DNA of 64,000 bases, taken from positions 1-64,000 of the forward strand of contig JAGWXF010000016.1 of NCBI GenBank assembly GCA_018970025.1, written 5' to 3'. The notes below the pieces were generated by a model. That model made no database searches, was not told the DNA's origin, and saw only the letters and a list, made by a program, of their open reading frames with translations. The stretch comes from Actinomycetales bacterium. GTDB lineage: Bacteria; Actinomycetota; Actinomycetes; S36-B12. The first letter of the stretch is position 1, and the number at the start of each line of letters is the position of its first letter. Positions 8,402 through 17,530 of the stretch are shown here, piece after piece. Made by a program: the position numbers and the translations under genes.

Positions 8402-10041
8402 TGGGCCAGGTTCCGGCCCGGTGGGCGGCCACCCTCCTCGCCGATCCGGATCGGCCGGTCTTCGGAGTCGCCGGCAGTGCCAACTTCCGGTTCCTCGCCG
8501 GCTTCCGCGCGGGTGGCGGCCGCTATGTGCCTGCCCAGCATGAGGCCGGTGCGGTCGCGATGGCCGCGGGCTGGGCGGCCGCATCGGGTGGCGTAGGCGT
8601 GGCGAGTACGCACCAGGGCCCGGGCTTCACCAATGCCCTGACGGCCCTCATCGACGCCGATCGGGGCGGGGTGCCGGTGGTGCTGGTCAGCGGGCATGTC
8701 GATGATCGCGGCCACCATCAGCATGTCGACACGATCGCGGCCTGCGATGCCCTCGGGATCGCGATCCTGGCACCTGTCGATGTCGATGTCGATGTCGATG
8801 TCGATGTGGAGGGCGAGGGTGAGGGCGAGGGCCCGACGGCCCTTGCCGAAGCCCTGGCCTGGGCGCAGGCCGCGCAGCGATCCATCGTCCTCATTCCGCC
8901 GGCGCCCCCGTCATCGGGCCGGCCGAGCAGGGGCCTGCCCGTGCACGCGGTGAGCCCGCAGGCAACCGTGCCGCTCACCGAGGAACTGGTGCAGCGCATC
9001 GCCGAGTCGGAACGGGTAGGGATTGTCGCCGGACGAGGAGCACTGAGGTCCGGTGCGATCGGCGACCTGCGGCAGCTGGCGCAGCATCTCGATGCGGTGC
9101 TCGCCACGTCCGCGCCCGCACAGGGCGCGTTCTGGGAAGATGAACGCTGCGTCGGGATCATCGGCGGCTTCGCCAGCCCCGCTGCGACTGCAGCCATCCA
9201 GTCATGTGACGTCGTGCTCGCCTTCGGCGCCTCACTGGACGGATGGAGCACTGCCGGAGGCCGGGCCTTCAGCGCGTCTTGCCTCGTCGTTCGGATCGAT
9301 CCGCGGGCGGTCGGCAATGGCGACGTCCGCGCTGATGCTGCCACCACTGCGCGGGCGATGCTGGCAGCCCTGCCGTCGCGTGCACCGAAGGCATGGGCCC
9401 GCGAGGCAGCAGCTGCGGCACGCCGGCCCCGGGCGTTCGCTCCGAGCGCGGGCCCACTCCTCGACCCGCGGACCCTGATGCGTCGACTCGACGAGATGCT
9501 GCCGGCGAATCGGCGCATCGTCTACGACTCCGGTCATTTCATCGCCGTGGCATCCATGCTGCTGACCTGTGTCGATGGCCCGCATGTGCTGTTCGGGCAG
9601 GACTTTCAAAGTGTCGGTCTCGGCCTGGCCCGGGCCATCGGCGCGGCCTCGACCGAGGACGATCGAGTGACCGTCTGCGTGATCGGCGATGGTGGCGCTG
9701 GCATGTCGATCCTGGAACTGGTGGCCGCGGTCGACCTGGGCCTGTCGCTCCTGGTGGTGGTCGTGAACGACGCTGCCTACGGCGCGGAGGTGCACGACTT
9801 CGCTCCCGTCGGCGTCCCGGTCTCGATTGCCCAGTTCCCGATCCGGGACTGGGCCGGGGTGGCCCGTGCCCTGGCCGCGCGAGCGGCAACCGTCCGCCAG
9901 ATCGCCGACCTTGCCGCAGTGGAGGCGTGGCTTGTCGACCCGAGCGGGCCGCTCGTGCTCGACTGCCGGGTGGATCCTCAGGTCGATGCGACGTCCATCA
10001 TGACGCAGGAGGGCATTGCCGAGTGGTCCCTGGCTGACTGA
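8401..10041 (+). CDS. Thiamine-diphosphate-dependent enzyme (acetolactate synthase/decarboxylase-like)
   Basis: A 546-residue ThDP enzyme of the acetolactate synthase/benzoylformate decarboxylase superfamily. The activating glutamate lies in QHEAGAVAMAAGWA near residue 42, and the ThDP/Mg2+ motif is VIGDGGAGMSILEL...VVVNDAAYG in the C-terminal third. Start ATG 8401 overlaps the stop of the monooxygenase by one base. Between the N-terminal Pyr domain and the middle domain sits a repetitive acidic segment (VD)5-V-(EG)4 at 8776-8832, not normal for the family. Likely role: decarboxylation or carboligation of a 2-oxo acid made downstream of the hydroxylase (inference). Confidence 0.85.
   Translation: MGQVPARWAATLLADPDRPVFGVAGSANFRFLAGFRAGGGRYVPAQHEAGAVAMAAGWAAASGGVGVASTHQGPGFTNALTALIDADRGGVPVVLVSGHVDDRGHHQHVDTIAACDALGIAILAPVDVDVDVDVDVEGEGEGEGPTALAEALAWAQAAQRSIVLIPPAPPSSGRPSRGLPVHAVSPQATVPLTEELVQRIAESERVGIVAGRGALRSGAIGDLRQLAQHLDAVLATSAPAQGAFWEDERCVGIIGGFASPAATAAIQSCDVVLAFGASLDGWSTAGGRAFSASCLVVRIDPRAVGNGDVRADAATTARAMLAALPSRAPKAWAREAAAAARRPRAFAPSAGPLLDPRTLMRRLDEMLPANRRIVYDSGHFIAVASMLLTCVDGPHVLFGQDFQSVGLGLARAIGAASTEDDRVTVCVIGDGGAGMSILELVAAVDLGLSLLVVVVNDAAYGAEVHDFAPVGVPVSIAQFPIRDWAGVARALAARAATVRQIADLAAVEAWLVDPSGPLVLDCRVDPQVDATSIMTQEGIAEWSLAD
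8776..8832. repeat. Hexanucleotide tandem repeats encoding (VD)n and (EG)n
   Basis: Five perfect GTCGAT units (8776-8805) are followed after one codon by four near-identical GAG-GGC/GGT units (8809-8832), all in frame in the ThDP enzyme gene. Length changes by whole units would keep the frame. The encoded strongly acidic string is probably a surface linker. Confidence 0.9.
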
Positions 10042-10077
10042 TGCGAAGGCCCCATTGCGCGGTCGAGCCCGCGGCCA

Positions 10078-11013
10078 TCACTGGGTCAGTGCCGCCACTC
10101 GCCTGACCACCTCATCGCAGAAGGATCGATGGGCGGCCCGGTCGTCGATGAAGATGGACGGCTTGATGCAGAAGGTGGTGAAGCCGAGCTCGACCTGGCG
10201 GGGGATCTCCTGCAGGGCCTGCGGCAGTGGCGCGCAGGCGTCGTCCGACGGGAACTCCACCCGCGTACCGCCGACCATCTCGAAGTCAGCCGTCGACCGC
10301 CCGGCCGCGCGCAGCAGCTCCCGAAGCCGGTCGATGTCGTCGGCATCGACGCGGCCGACCGGGTGGAAGCCCGAGCCGTAGGCGATCAGCCGCTCGACCA
10401 CCTTGGGGTGCACGCGCTCGCCGCCGAACCACATGGCCGGCCCGGCGGGCGTCCAGGGCTTGGGCTCGAGGTAGACCTCGTCGAAGTCGAAGTGCTCGCC
10501 GTGGAAGCTGGCGGGCGAGGCCTGCCAGGCGGCCTTCATGACCTGCAGCTGCTCGTCGAGGATCCGGCCGCGCCGGGTGAAGTCGACCCCGATCGCGTCG
10601 TACTCGTCACGATGCCAGGAGACCGTGGGCTGGATGACCAGGCGGCCCTCGGAGAGCAGGTCGAGCGCTGCCAGGTCATGGGCGAGCACCAGGGGATGGC
10701 GCAGCGGCGCGATCAGTGCGATGGCGCCGATGCGGATGCGGCTGGTGGCCTGGGCGATGGCCGACAGCAGCACGATGTTCGAGGGCCAGGCCGTCAGCGG
10801 ATCCTGATTGCCGGGCATGGCGTAGTCGCGGGGGTTGGCCATCCGGCCGGCGCTGCCGGCCGATGGCCCCAGCAGGACGTGGTCGCTGACCATGACCATG
10901 TCGAAGCCGGCATCCTCGGCCTCCTGTGCCATGCGCACGATGCCGCGCAGGTCGCGGGGGTCGGTCATGGTCCAGTTCTCGGTGAGCACGCTCACCAGTC
11001 GCGGCATTGGCAT
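10078..11013 (-). CDS. LLM-class (F420- or flavin-dependent) oxidoreductase
   Basis: A 311-residue bacterial luciferase-like protein. The N-terminal strand and helix (MPRLVSVLTENW...GIVRMAQEAEDAGFDMVMVSDHVLLG) and the segment TSRIRIGAIALIAPLRHPLVLAHDLAALDLLSEGRL are diagnostic of F420/FMN-dependent LLM oxidoreductases. Start ATG 11013 has GAGGAG upstream. It converges on the ThDP enzyme gene and lies 27 bases downstream of the DUF202 gene ending at 11041. The substrate is unknown. The flanking catabolic genes suggest a degradation role. Confidence 0.85.
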   Translation of the reverse strand: MPMPRLVSVLTENWTMTDPRDLRGIVRMAQEAEDAGFDMVMVSDHVLLGPSAGSAGRMANPRDYAMPGNQDPLTAWPSNIVLLSAIAQATSRIRIGAIALIAPLRHPLVLAHDLAALDLLSEGRLVIQPTVSWHRDEYDAIGVDFTRRGRILDEQLQVMKAAWQASPASFHGEHFDFDEVYLEPKPWTPAGPAMWFGGERVHPKVVERLIAYGSGFHPVGRVDADDIDRLRELLRAAGRSTADFEMVGGTRVEFPSDDACAPLPQALQEIPRQVELGFTTFCIKPSIFIDDRAAHRSFCDEVVRRVAALTQ

Positions 11014-11040
11014 GGGACTCCTCGGGCTCGCGGGTGCCGG

Positions 11041-11388
11041 TCAGGACTGGGTCATGCGGACGGCGGCAACGAGTGCGGCGCAGCCCGCGAGGCTGGCCCC
11101 GGCGGCCACCACCGCAAGGGCGATCGGGCGCGCTGGGGTGATGCATGCGTCCATGGCAGCCCGTGCCTGGCGCGTCCGTCGGGCGCCGACATGACCGCAG
11201 GTGATCAGCAGGCCCAGGGCCACGGACGCATAGGCCACGGCCGCGATCGACCAGCCCTCGTCGACGAGGACATGCAGGGCGATCAGCGCCCAGGACCCGG
11301 CGAGCACGATGAGGGTGCGGATCCAGGCCATGCCCGTTCGCTCGGGCTGCAGGGCGGGGGCATCAGTGTGCGAGTTGTCAGTGACCAA
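11041..11388 (-). CDS. DUF202-family membrane protein (second of a pair)
   Basis: A protein of about 115 residues with three predicted helices and the DUF202 core ERTGMAWIRTLIVLAGSW. The open frame extends to 11469, but the family starts shortly before the ERT motif. A TTG at 11388, overlapping the end of the upstream DUF202 gene by 11 bases, is the most plausible start. No ATG is available before the motif. DUF202 (YidH-like) proteins are small membrane proteins of unknown function and often occur as adjacent pairs, as here. Confidence 0.7.
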   Translation of the reverse strand: MVTDNSHTDAPALQPERTGMAWIRTLIVLAGSWALIALHVLVDEGWSIAAVAYASVALGLLITCGHVGARRTRQARAAMDACITPARPIALAVVAAGASLAGCAALVAAVRMTQS

Positions 11389-11752
11389 CGAGAACCGCCA
11401 CCAGGGCCACCAGGGCCAGGATGCCCAGGCCGACGGCGAGGACGAGGCCCAGGGTGGTGGGAGGGACACCGCGGCCCTGGCGCATGGCCCGCTCGACCTG
11501 CAGCCAGCGAAGCCATGACGCGGTCGTGAGGATGCCCCCGAGGGCGATCAGGATGATCGCCGCGATCGACGACACCCCCTTGGTCTGGGTGGTCGACACG
11601 AAGGTGGCCACTGCGATCCCGAGGGCGATCAATGCCAGGCCGGAGCGCACCCAGGCCAGGAAGGTCCGCTCATTGGCCAGCGAGAAGCGCGGGTCCGGGT
11701 CCTGGCCGCCGGCGAGCAGCCGTTCGAGCCAGGAGGCATGCTCACGCGGCAT
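11378..11752 (-). CDS. DUF202-family membrane protein (YidH-like)
   Basis: A 124-residue membrane protein with the DUF202 signature FSLANERTFLAWVRSGLALIALG (about residues 22-44) and three helices in all. ATG 11752 lies inside the end of the sulfatase gene (11-base overlap), so translation is probably coupled. The longer frame to 11773 lacks a better start. It overlaps the second DUF202 gene. Function is unknown in this family. Confidence 0.85.
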   Translation of the reverse strand: MPREHASWLERLLAGGQDPDPRFSLANERTFLAWVRSGLALIALGIAVATFVSTTQTKGVSSIAAIILIALGGILTTASWLRWLQVERAMRQGRGVPPTTLGLVLAVGLGILALVALVAVLVGH

Positions 11753-13301
11753 CGAATGGCACCACCGAGTCATCGTCGACGCGGATCAGCTCGCGTGCCA
11801 TGGCCCGGCTGGCTGCGAGCTCGAGGCGGTCATCGTGCCCGGCGAGGTTGGCCATCTCGTCCGGGTCGTGGCGCAGGTCGTACAGCTCGGTCATCTGCCG
11901 GTCCTGGACCTCGGTCAGCCGGGCAGCCTCGGTGATCACCGTCCGGATGCGGACCGGACCAGGCAGGCCATCGAGGCCGAAGGGCTGGTCCTCCTCGACG
12001 AGCACGGCATCGCGCCAGGCACCCGGAGTCCCTTCCATGATGGGTCGAAGGCTTCGACCCTGCGCCTGGGGCAGGGCAGCGGCGCCGGCGAGGTCGAGCA
12101 GGGTCGGGGCGATGTCGGCACTGGACGCAAGGGCCGCGTGCCGGCCCGTGCCCATGCCTGGGGCACGCAGGATCAGCGGGACGCGCAGCACCCCTCGATA
12201 GTGGCTGAAGTGCTTCAGCAGCAGGCCGTGGTCTCCGAAGAGGTCGCCGTGATCGCTGGTGAACAGGATCAGTGTGTCGTCCGCGTGGCCGCTGGCCTCC
12301 AGGCTGGCCAGCACCTGGCCGACGCAGTCGTCGATGAACTCGACGGCGCCGAGCTCGGCGGCCAGGGCGTGACGGAACTGCTCCTCGGTGGGGGCCCAGG
12401 TCATCGTGGGGTCCGGATCCGGGATCCCGCGTCGGGCCACGATCCGGCGGATGTGCTCGGGCGAGCCCGCATGGCTGTCGTGAAAGCTCGACGGCAGCGG
12501 CAGGCTCGCGGGATCGTGGCGATGCGCGTACTCCGCCGGCGGGGCGAATGGGTGATGCGGATCCGGGAAGGAGACCAGCAGCAGCCAGGGGTCGTCCTGC
12601 TCGGCGAATGCGCTCAGCCGCGCGATCGCCTCCTGGGCGACGTAGGTCGTCGGGTGCAGGGCGGCAGGGACGGCGCTCTCGTAGGCCTGGGTCGGCCATC
12701 CGGCATATGCATGGCGGGCGACCGCCGCGCCAGCCATCGTCATGGGGTCATGGCCGCGCTCCCGGGCCCAGCGCACGTAGTTGCCGGAGATGCGATCGCC
12801 GTGGCCGACGGTGAGCGCCACGTCATCGAAGCCGTAGTAGTCGTCCGGCAGCCGGATATCGGCCAGCGCGTGGCGGTCGTAGTCCTCCCAGGAGGTGAAC
12901 TCGGCTCCGAACGGGCCGGTCACGGCACGCTCGTAGAGCGCCGGCAGCTGCTGCCTGATCTCGTCCAGCTGCCACTCCTCGAATGGCCAGCCCATGGGCT
13001 GGAAGTGCAGCTTGCCGACCGCGGACGTGCGCCAGCCCGCCGTGCGCAGGACGCGGGCGAAGGTCTGGGCGCCGGGATCCAGCGGGATGCCATTGGTCCG
13101 CAGCCCATGGGCCGAGGGCCAGCGACCGGTCATGATGGTGGCGCGGTTGGGCATGCAGACCGGGTTCGCCACGTAGGCACGATCGAAGACGTGGCCGCCC
13201 GCGGCGATCGCATCGATATGCGGAGTGCGCACCGGCAGCGCGGAGTCGAAGCCGAGGTGATCGGGGCGCAGCTGGTCGGCCATGAAGATCAGGATGCTCA
13301 T
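11742..13301 (-). CDS. Sulfatase (arylsulfatase/choline-sulfatase type)
   Basis: A 519-residue alkaline-phosphatase-fold sulfatase. It has the metal-binding start MADQLRPDHLG and the formylglycine motif CMPNRATIMTGRWP (CxPxR with Cys49 as the residue matured to formylglycine). The second metal site TSDHGDLFGDHGL is near residue 320. No signal peptide is seen, so it is probably cytoplasmic. It should hydrolyse a sulfate ester. Its ATG overlaps the amidohydrolase stop (ATGA), and two DUF202 genes follow. A maturation factor is not in the window. Confidence 0.88.
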   Translation of the reverse strand: MSILIFMADQLRPDHLGFDSALPVRTPHIDAIAAGGHVFDRAYVANPVCMPNRATIMTGRWPSAHGLRTNGIPLDPGAQTFARVLRTAGWRTSAVGKLHFQPMGWPFEEWQLDEIRQQLPALYERAVTGPFGAEFTSWEDYDRHALADIRLPDDYYGFDDVALTVGHGDRISGNYVRWARERGHDPMTMAGAAVARHAYAGWPTQAYESAVPAALHPTTYVAQEAIARLSAFAEQDDPWLLLVSFPDPHHPFAPPAEYAHRHDPASLPLPSSFHDSHAGSPEHIRRIVARRGIPDPDPTMTWAPTEEQFRHALAAELGAVEFIDDCVGQVLASLEASGHADDTLILFTSDHGDLFGDHGLLLKHFSHYRGVLRVPLILRAPGMGTGRHAALASSADIAPTLLDLAGAAALPQAQGRSLRPIMEGTPGAWRDAVLVEEDQPFGLDGLPGPVRIRTVITEAARLTEVQDRQMTELYDLRHDPDEMANLAGHDDRLELAASRAMARELIRVDDDSVVPFDAA

Positions 13302-14935
13302 GGCAGCTCCCCATGGACGACGGCCCCGTCGATGAGCACGGCCGATGGTCGCAGATCGGTCATGGTCCACGGGTCATCCCAGTCGGCTGTGCCGTCGAGG
13401 ACGATGAGGTCTGCGGCCATGCCGGGCGCGATCTGGCCCCGCCAGCCGTCCTCATGGGACTGCCAGGCGGCGTTGCGTGACATCGTTGCGATGGCCTCCT
13501 GCGCGGTGATGCGCTCATCGTCGGCGTAGCCGGGGTCGTCCCGCAGTGACCGAGTCATGGCAGCGGCCATGATCACCTGCCAGGACGGGTCGGTGACCGG
13601 GGCATCGGATGCGCAGGCGACGTTCACGCCAGCATCGATGGCCGTGCGCAGCCGCTGCTTGCCGAGGTTGCGCTCCTCGCCGATGATGGCGCTGACGCGG
13701 CGGCCGACCGCCCAGCGGATGCTCGGGTTCGCGTTCAGGGTCATGCCTTCCGCCTGCATCGCCTGCATGTCCTCCCGGCGCATCAGGTCCCCGTGAATGA
13801 CGTAGTGACGCAGGTGCGAGCCGGTGCCGGTCTTGCGAACGGCCTCGACGTAGGCGCTGATCGCCGCATCGCCGGTGCAATGGGCGCCTACCTGCCAGCC
13901 GCGTAGCGCGGCCGCGGCGACGATGGTCTCGAGCTCGGCGACCCGCTCGGCGTCGGTGCTTCCGGCCACCGTCAGGCAGCCGTGGGTGCAGTCGTCGTAG
14001 GGCTCGCTGATCCAGGCGGTGCGACTGCGCGGGATGCCATCGGCGAAGACCTTGACCTGGTCGATCGACAGGCGTCGCTCCCGACTCGCACGTCGGGGCG
14101 GGCCCCATGCGTCGAGGCCCTGGGCGACGGCATCGGCGGTCGTGCCACCGAGCCCGCCGAAGAGCAGCATCAGGTGGGTGCGAAGGCGCAACTGATGTGC
14201 GGCGTCGAGCTCCTGATAGGCCGCTAGGGCGTCCAGGGTGCCGGTGCCGTCCAGCAGGGTCGTCGCGCCGGGGCCCAGCCCCGGATCGGTCACCGCGATG
14301 ATCCCGCGTGCCAGCAGCTCCGACTGGGCAGCCTCGATGGCCCTGCGGCGGTCTGCCCGGGTGATGTCGGGGACGGCGCCAGCGACCAGGCCGACGGCTG
14401 CCTCGAGGAGCAGCCCGGTGGGCATGCCTGCGTCGTCCCGGACGATCACGCCCCCGACCGGATCAGGGGTTGCCGGCCCGACCCCGGCGCGTGCCAGGGC
14501 CTGCGAGTTGCACAGGGCGGCATGGCCGGTGCTGTCGGCCAGCAGTGCCGGCCCGTGCGGAGTCGCAGGGTCGATGTCGGCGGCGCGCAGGCGGCCGGCC
14601 TGCCCGGTGCCGTGGATCGTCGTGCTCTCCCAGCCGTGCCCGCGGTACCACCCGGTGGCCTCGGGGCTCGCCGCGACCAGGATCCCGCGCAGGGTCCCCG
14701 CGTCGGTTGCGGGCCGAAGGTCGACGGCAGTGAGCGCCCGGCCGTACGCGTAGGCATGCAGGTGCGAGTCGTCGATACCCGGCAGCACCCACCGGCCGTC
14801 GAGGTCGATGCGCGTGCCGGTCGGGGCATCGGTCATGTCGGTCACGGCCACGATGTCGCGGCCGTCGATCACGATGGCCGCCAGGCTCGGGTCAGGTCCG
14901 ATGCGGGCGTTCGCCAGGACGAAGGTGGGGGGCAT
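13298..14935 (-). CDS. Amidohydrolase family protein (YtcJ-like, metal-dependent)
   Basis: A 545-residue amidohydrolase 3-type enzyme. It has an N-terminal beta-sandwich (FVLANARI...IVIDGRDIVAV), the metal motif LPGIDDSHLHAYAYG, a later VGAHCTGDAAI histidine element and a C-terminal segment with ACASDAPVTDPSW and PGMAADLIVLDG. Start ATG 14935 is chosen because the family begins there; the frame extends to 14998 without homology. It overlaps the sulfatase start by four bases. Substrates of YtcJ-like enzymes are amides, ureas or N-formyl groups; the specific one is unknown. Confidence 0.88.
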   Translation of the reverse strand: MPPTFVLANARIGPDPSLAAIVIDGRDIVAVTDMTDAPTGTRIDLDGRWVLPGIDDSHLHAYAYGRALTAVDLRPATDAGTLRGILVAASPEATGWYRGHGWESTTIHGTGQAGRLRAADIDPATPHGPALLADSTGHAALCNSQALARAGVGPATPDPVGGVIVRDDAGMPTGLLLEAAVGLVAGAVPDITRADRRRAIEAAQSELLARGIIAVTDPGLGPGATTLLDGTGTLDALAAYQELDAAHQLRLRTHLMLLFGGLGGTTADAVAQGLDAWGPPRRASRERRLSIDQVKVFADGIPRSRTAWISEPYDDCTHGCLTVAGSTDAERVAELETIVAAAALRGWQVGAHCTGDAAISAYVEAVRKTGTGSHLRHYVIHGDLMRREDMQAMQAEGMTLNANPSIRWAVGRRVSAIIGEERNLGKQRLRTAIDAGVNVACASDAPVTDPSWQVIMAAAMTRSLRDDPGYADDERITAQEAIATMSRNAAWQSHEDGWRGQIAPGMAADLIVLDGTADWDDPWTMTDLRPSAVLIDGAVVHGELP

Positions 14936-15082
14936 CGGGAGAACGGTATGCCACCGGCGGTGATCGTTCGGGTCAAAACGATTCACCCGTAGTCCCACCG
15001 ATATGACAGGAATAGCCTCAACCGCCGGCTGCGACTGCCGGCCGACGCACGATCAGGCCGCCTGGCGGGTTACCGTGGTGCC

Positions 15083-15640
15083 GTGACCGAGCAGCAGCCC
15101 TTCGAGGTGGTGCGCGCCTACCCCGGATGGGAACTGCGGTACTACCCGGAGCACCTGGTGGCGCAGATTGCCGTGAGCGGGTCCTTCGAGCAGGCCGGCA
15201 GCATCGCCTTCGGCCCGCTGGTCGGCTACATCGGCGGCGCCAACCGAAGCCGCACGCGCATCTCCATGACGGCCCCCGTCGTGCAGGGGGAGCGCATCGC
15301 GATGACGGCACCGGTCGTCCAGCAGCCCGGGGAGGCTGGCGACTACATCGTCGCCTTCGTCCTGCCATCGAGCCTGACCGCCCAGACCGCGCCTGAGCCC
15401 ACCGATCCCCGCGTGCAGGTCCGCGTGATGCCCGGCCGATACGCCGCAGCCACGAGGTACTCCGGCAGATGGTCCCAGTCGGCGTATCGGGAGCACTGCG
15501 ACCAACTGCGTGCAGCGATCGCCGGCGCCGGGCTGCGTGCCGTCGGCGAGCCGCGGTTCGCCCGATTCGACCCGCCCTTCAAGCCGTGGTTCCTGCGCCG
15601 CAATGAGGTCGTCATCGAGGTGGAGGGCTCACCCGAGTAG
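15083..15640 (+). CDS. SOUL-family haem-binding protein
   Basis: A 185-residue SOUL/HBP-domain protein. Features are the opening FEVVRAYPGWELRYYPEHLVAQ, the repeated RISMTAPVVQ...RIAMTAPVV segment and the terminal FDPPFKPWFLRRNEVVIEV typical of the family. No signal peptide or membrane helix is seen, so it is cytosolic. SOUL proteins bind haem or tetrapyrrole and are sparsely studied in bacteria. Start GTG 15083 has no strong ribosome-binding site. It is 11 bases upstream of kup, but the link may be coincidental. Confidence 0.88.
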   Translation: MTEQQPFEVVRAYPGWELRYYPEHLVAQIAVSGSFEQAGSIAFGPLVGYIGGANRSRTRISMTAPVVQGERIAMTAPVVQQPGEAGDYIVAFVLPSSLTAQTAPEPTDPRVQVRVMPGRYAAATRYSGRWSQSAYREHCDQLRAAIAGAGLRAVGEPRFARFDPPFKPWFLRRNEVVIEVEGSPE

Positions 15641-15651
15641 CGTCACCGGTC

Positions 15652-17511
15652 ATGTCCACCACGCCTGTGCGCGGCTCCGCGCTCATCGCCCTGTCCGTGG
15701 GTGCCACGGGGGTGGTCTTCGGCGATATCGGCACTAGTCCGCTCTATGCCCTGAAGGAGTCGGTGGCGCACGGGTCGGGCGCCGAGTCGGATCTGTTCGG
15801 CATCGTCTCGCTCATCTTCTGGGCCCTGATGGCCGTGGTCACGGTCAAGTACCTATTGCTGGTGATGCGAGCCGACAACCACGGGGAGGGCGGGATCCTG
15901 AGCCTGCTCGCCCTCCTGCCGCGACGGGTGCGGCAGGAGCCGCATCGCGGGGAGCGCTGGCTGTTCGGATTGATCCTGGTGGGGACGGCGCTGCTGTTCG
16001 GCGACGGAGTCCTCACCCCGGCGATCTCGGTGCTGTCCGCCACCGAGGGCCTGGAGCAGGTCCGCCCCGGGCTCGGGTCGTATGCCGTGCCGCTTGCGGT
16101 GGTGATCCTGGTGGCGCTGTTCGCATTCCAGTTTCGCGGAACGCACACCATCGGGCTCGTCTTCGGGCCGGTGATGGTGCTGTGGTTCGCCGTCATCGGC
16201 GGCCTGGGCCTGTGGCAGGCGCTGGGTGATCCGGGGGTCTTCGCGGCGCTCTCCCCGCACTATGCACTGGCGTTCATCGCGGGCAATGGCCTGACATCGC
16301 TGACCCTTGCGGGGTCGGTGATCCTGGCGATCACCGGCGCCGAGGCGCTGTATGCCGACATGGGCCACTTCGGAGCGCGTCCCATCCGAGTGTCCTGGGC
16401 CGTTCTCGTCGGGCCCGCCCTCGTGCTGTGCTACCTCGGGCAGGCTGCCGTCATTCGGGCGAATCCCGATAACGCGACCAGCCCCTTCTTCGCACTTGCG
16501 CCGCAGGGATGGGCACTGCCCCTGGTCTTCCTGGCCATCTTCGCCACCATCGTCGCCAGCCAGGCGCTCATCACCGGGGTCTTCTCGCTCGCCCGCCAGG
16601 GCATCCAGCTCGGGCTCCTGCCGCGCATGAGCGTGCGCCACACCCATGCCGAGCATGAGGGCCAGGTGTACGTCCCGACCGTCAACCTCATCGTCGGGCT
16701 GCTGTGCATCGCATGCGTCCTGGCCTTTCGCACCTCGTCGGCGCTCGCGCACGCGTACGTGCTCGCGATCGCCGGGACGATGTTCATCACCACGATCGCC
16801 TTCCATGCCGTCACCACGATGGTCTGGCACTGGCCGGCCTATCGCCGATGGCCGATCACGGTGGGGTTCCTCGTCATCGACACCTTCTTCCTGCTCGGCA
16901 CCCTGTCGAACCTCTTCTCGGGCGGGTGGGTCCCGGTGGCCTTCGCAGCCGTGGTGCTTGCCGTCATGGTGGCGTGGTGGGGCGGGTATCGAGCCCTCAA
17001 CGCCTACATGGCCGCGTACGTCGGCCACTGGGACGGCATTGCCGACGAGGTGCGGCGGGGGCGTATCGCACGCGCCCCTGGCCTGGGGGTGTACCTGGCA
17101 TCGCAGGTGGAGGACGTCCCCTCGGCGCTGACCACCCAGGTCCGCCTGCTGCACGCGATGCCTGCGCAGATCGTCATCGCGACGGTCGTCACCGACAGCG
17201 CTCCGTACGCGACGATCCCGCCGTCCGTACGGGAGGTCATGGACAACGTGCGACGGCTGACGATCCATACCGGGTACATGGAGACGGCGGACATCCCGGC
17301 GGTCCTACGGGAGAGCCTGCTCGGCGACCGCGAGTCCGAGGCTACGTACTACCTCGCAGAGCGACGCTTCGTCGCCACCAATGCAGGCGCGATGCCGGCC
17401 TGGCTGGAGCGGCTCTTCTCGTACTTGCACCGCAACAGCCAGGCGCCGGCGGCCTACTTCGGCCTCCCGCCGGAGCGTGTCATCGCCATCGGCACCCGAG
17501 TGGACCTCTAG
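15652..17511 (+). CDS. kup: Kup-family potassium uptake protein
   Basis: A 619-residue Kup (HAK/KUP) transporter. It has about 12 membrane helices in the first ~440 residues, the family signature GVVFGDIGTSPLYALKES near the N-terminus, and GDGVLTPAISVLSATEGLE. A ~180-residue cytosolic C-terminal domain ends in YLHRNSQAPAAYFGLPPERVIAIG. It takes up K+, usually with protons. Start ATG 15652 is 11 bases after the SOUL gene; the EamA gene follows by 19 bases. Confidence 0.95.
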   Translation: MSTTPVRGSALIALSVGATGVVFGDIGTSPLYALKESVAHGSGAESDLFGIVSLIFWALMAVVTVKYLLLVMRADNHGEGGILSLLALLPRRVRQEPHRGERWLFGLILVGTALLFGDGVLTPAISVLSATEGLEQVRPGLGSYAVPLAVVILVALFAFQFRGTHTIGLVFGPVMVLWFAVIGGLGLWQALGDPGVFAALSPHYALAFIAGNGLTSLTLAGSVILAITGAEALYADMGHFGARPIRVSWAVLVGPALVLCYLGQAAVIRANPDNATSPFFALAPQGWALPLVFLAIFATIVASQALITGVFSLARQGIQLGLLPRMSVRHTHAEHEGQVYVPTVNLIVGLLCIACVLAFRTSSALAHAYVLAIAGTMFITTIAFHAVTTMVWHWPAYRRWPITVGFLVIDTFFLLGTLSNLFSGGWVPVAFAAVVLAVMVAWWGGYRALNAYMAAYVGHWDGIADEVRRGRIARAPGLGVYLASQVEDVPSALTTQVRLLHAMPAQIVIATVVTDSAPYATIPPSVREVMDNVRRLTIHTGYMETADIPAVLRESLLGDRESEATYYLAERRFVATNAGAMPAWLERLFSYLHRNSQAPAAYFGLPPERVIAIGTRVDL

Positions 17512-17530
17512 GCCTCGCGGCCAGGCCGCC

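Noticed and set aside
15853-17268. 471-codon open frame antisense to kup
   Set aside because: Kup on the plus strand is unambiguous; the antisense frame has only shadow composition.
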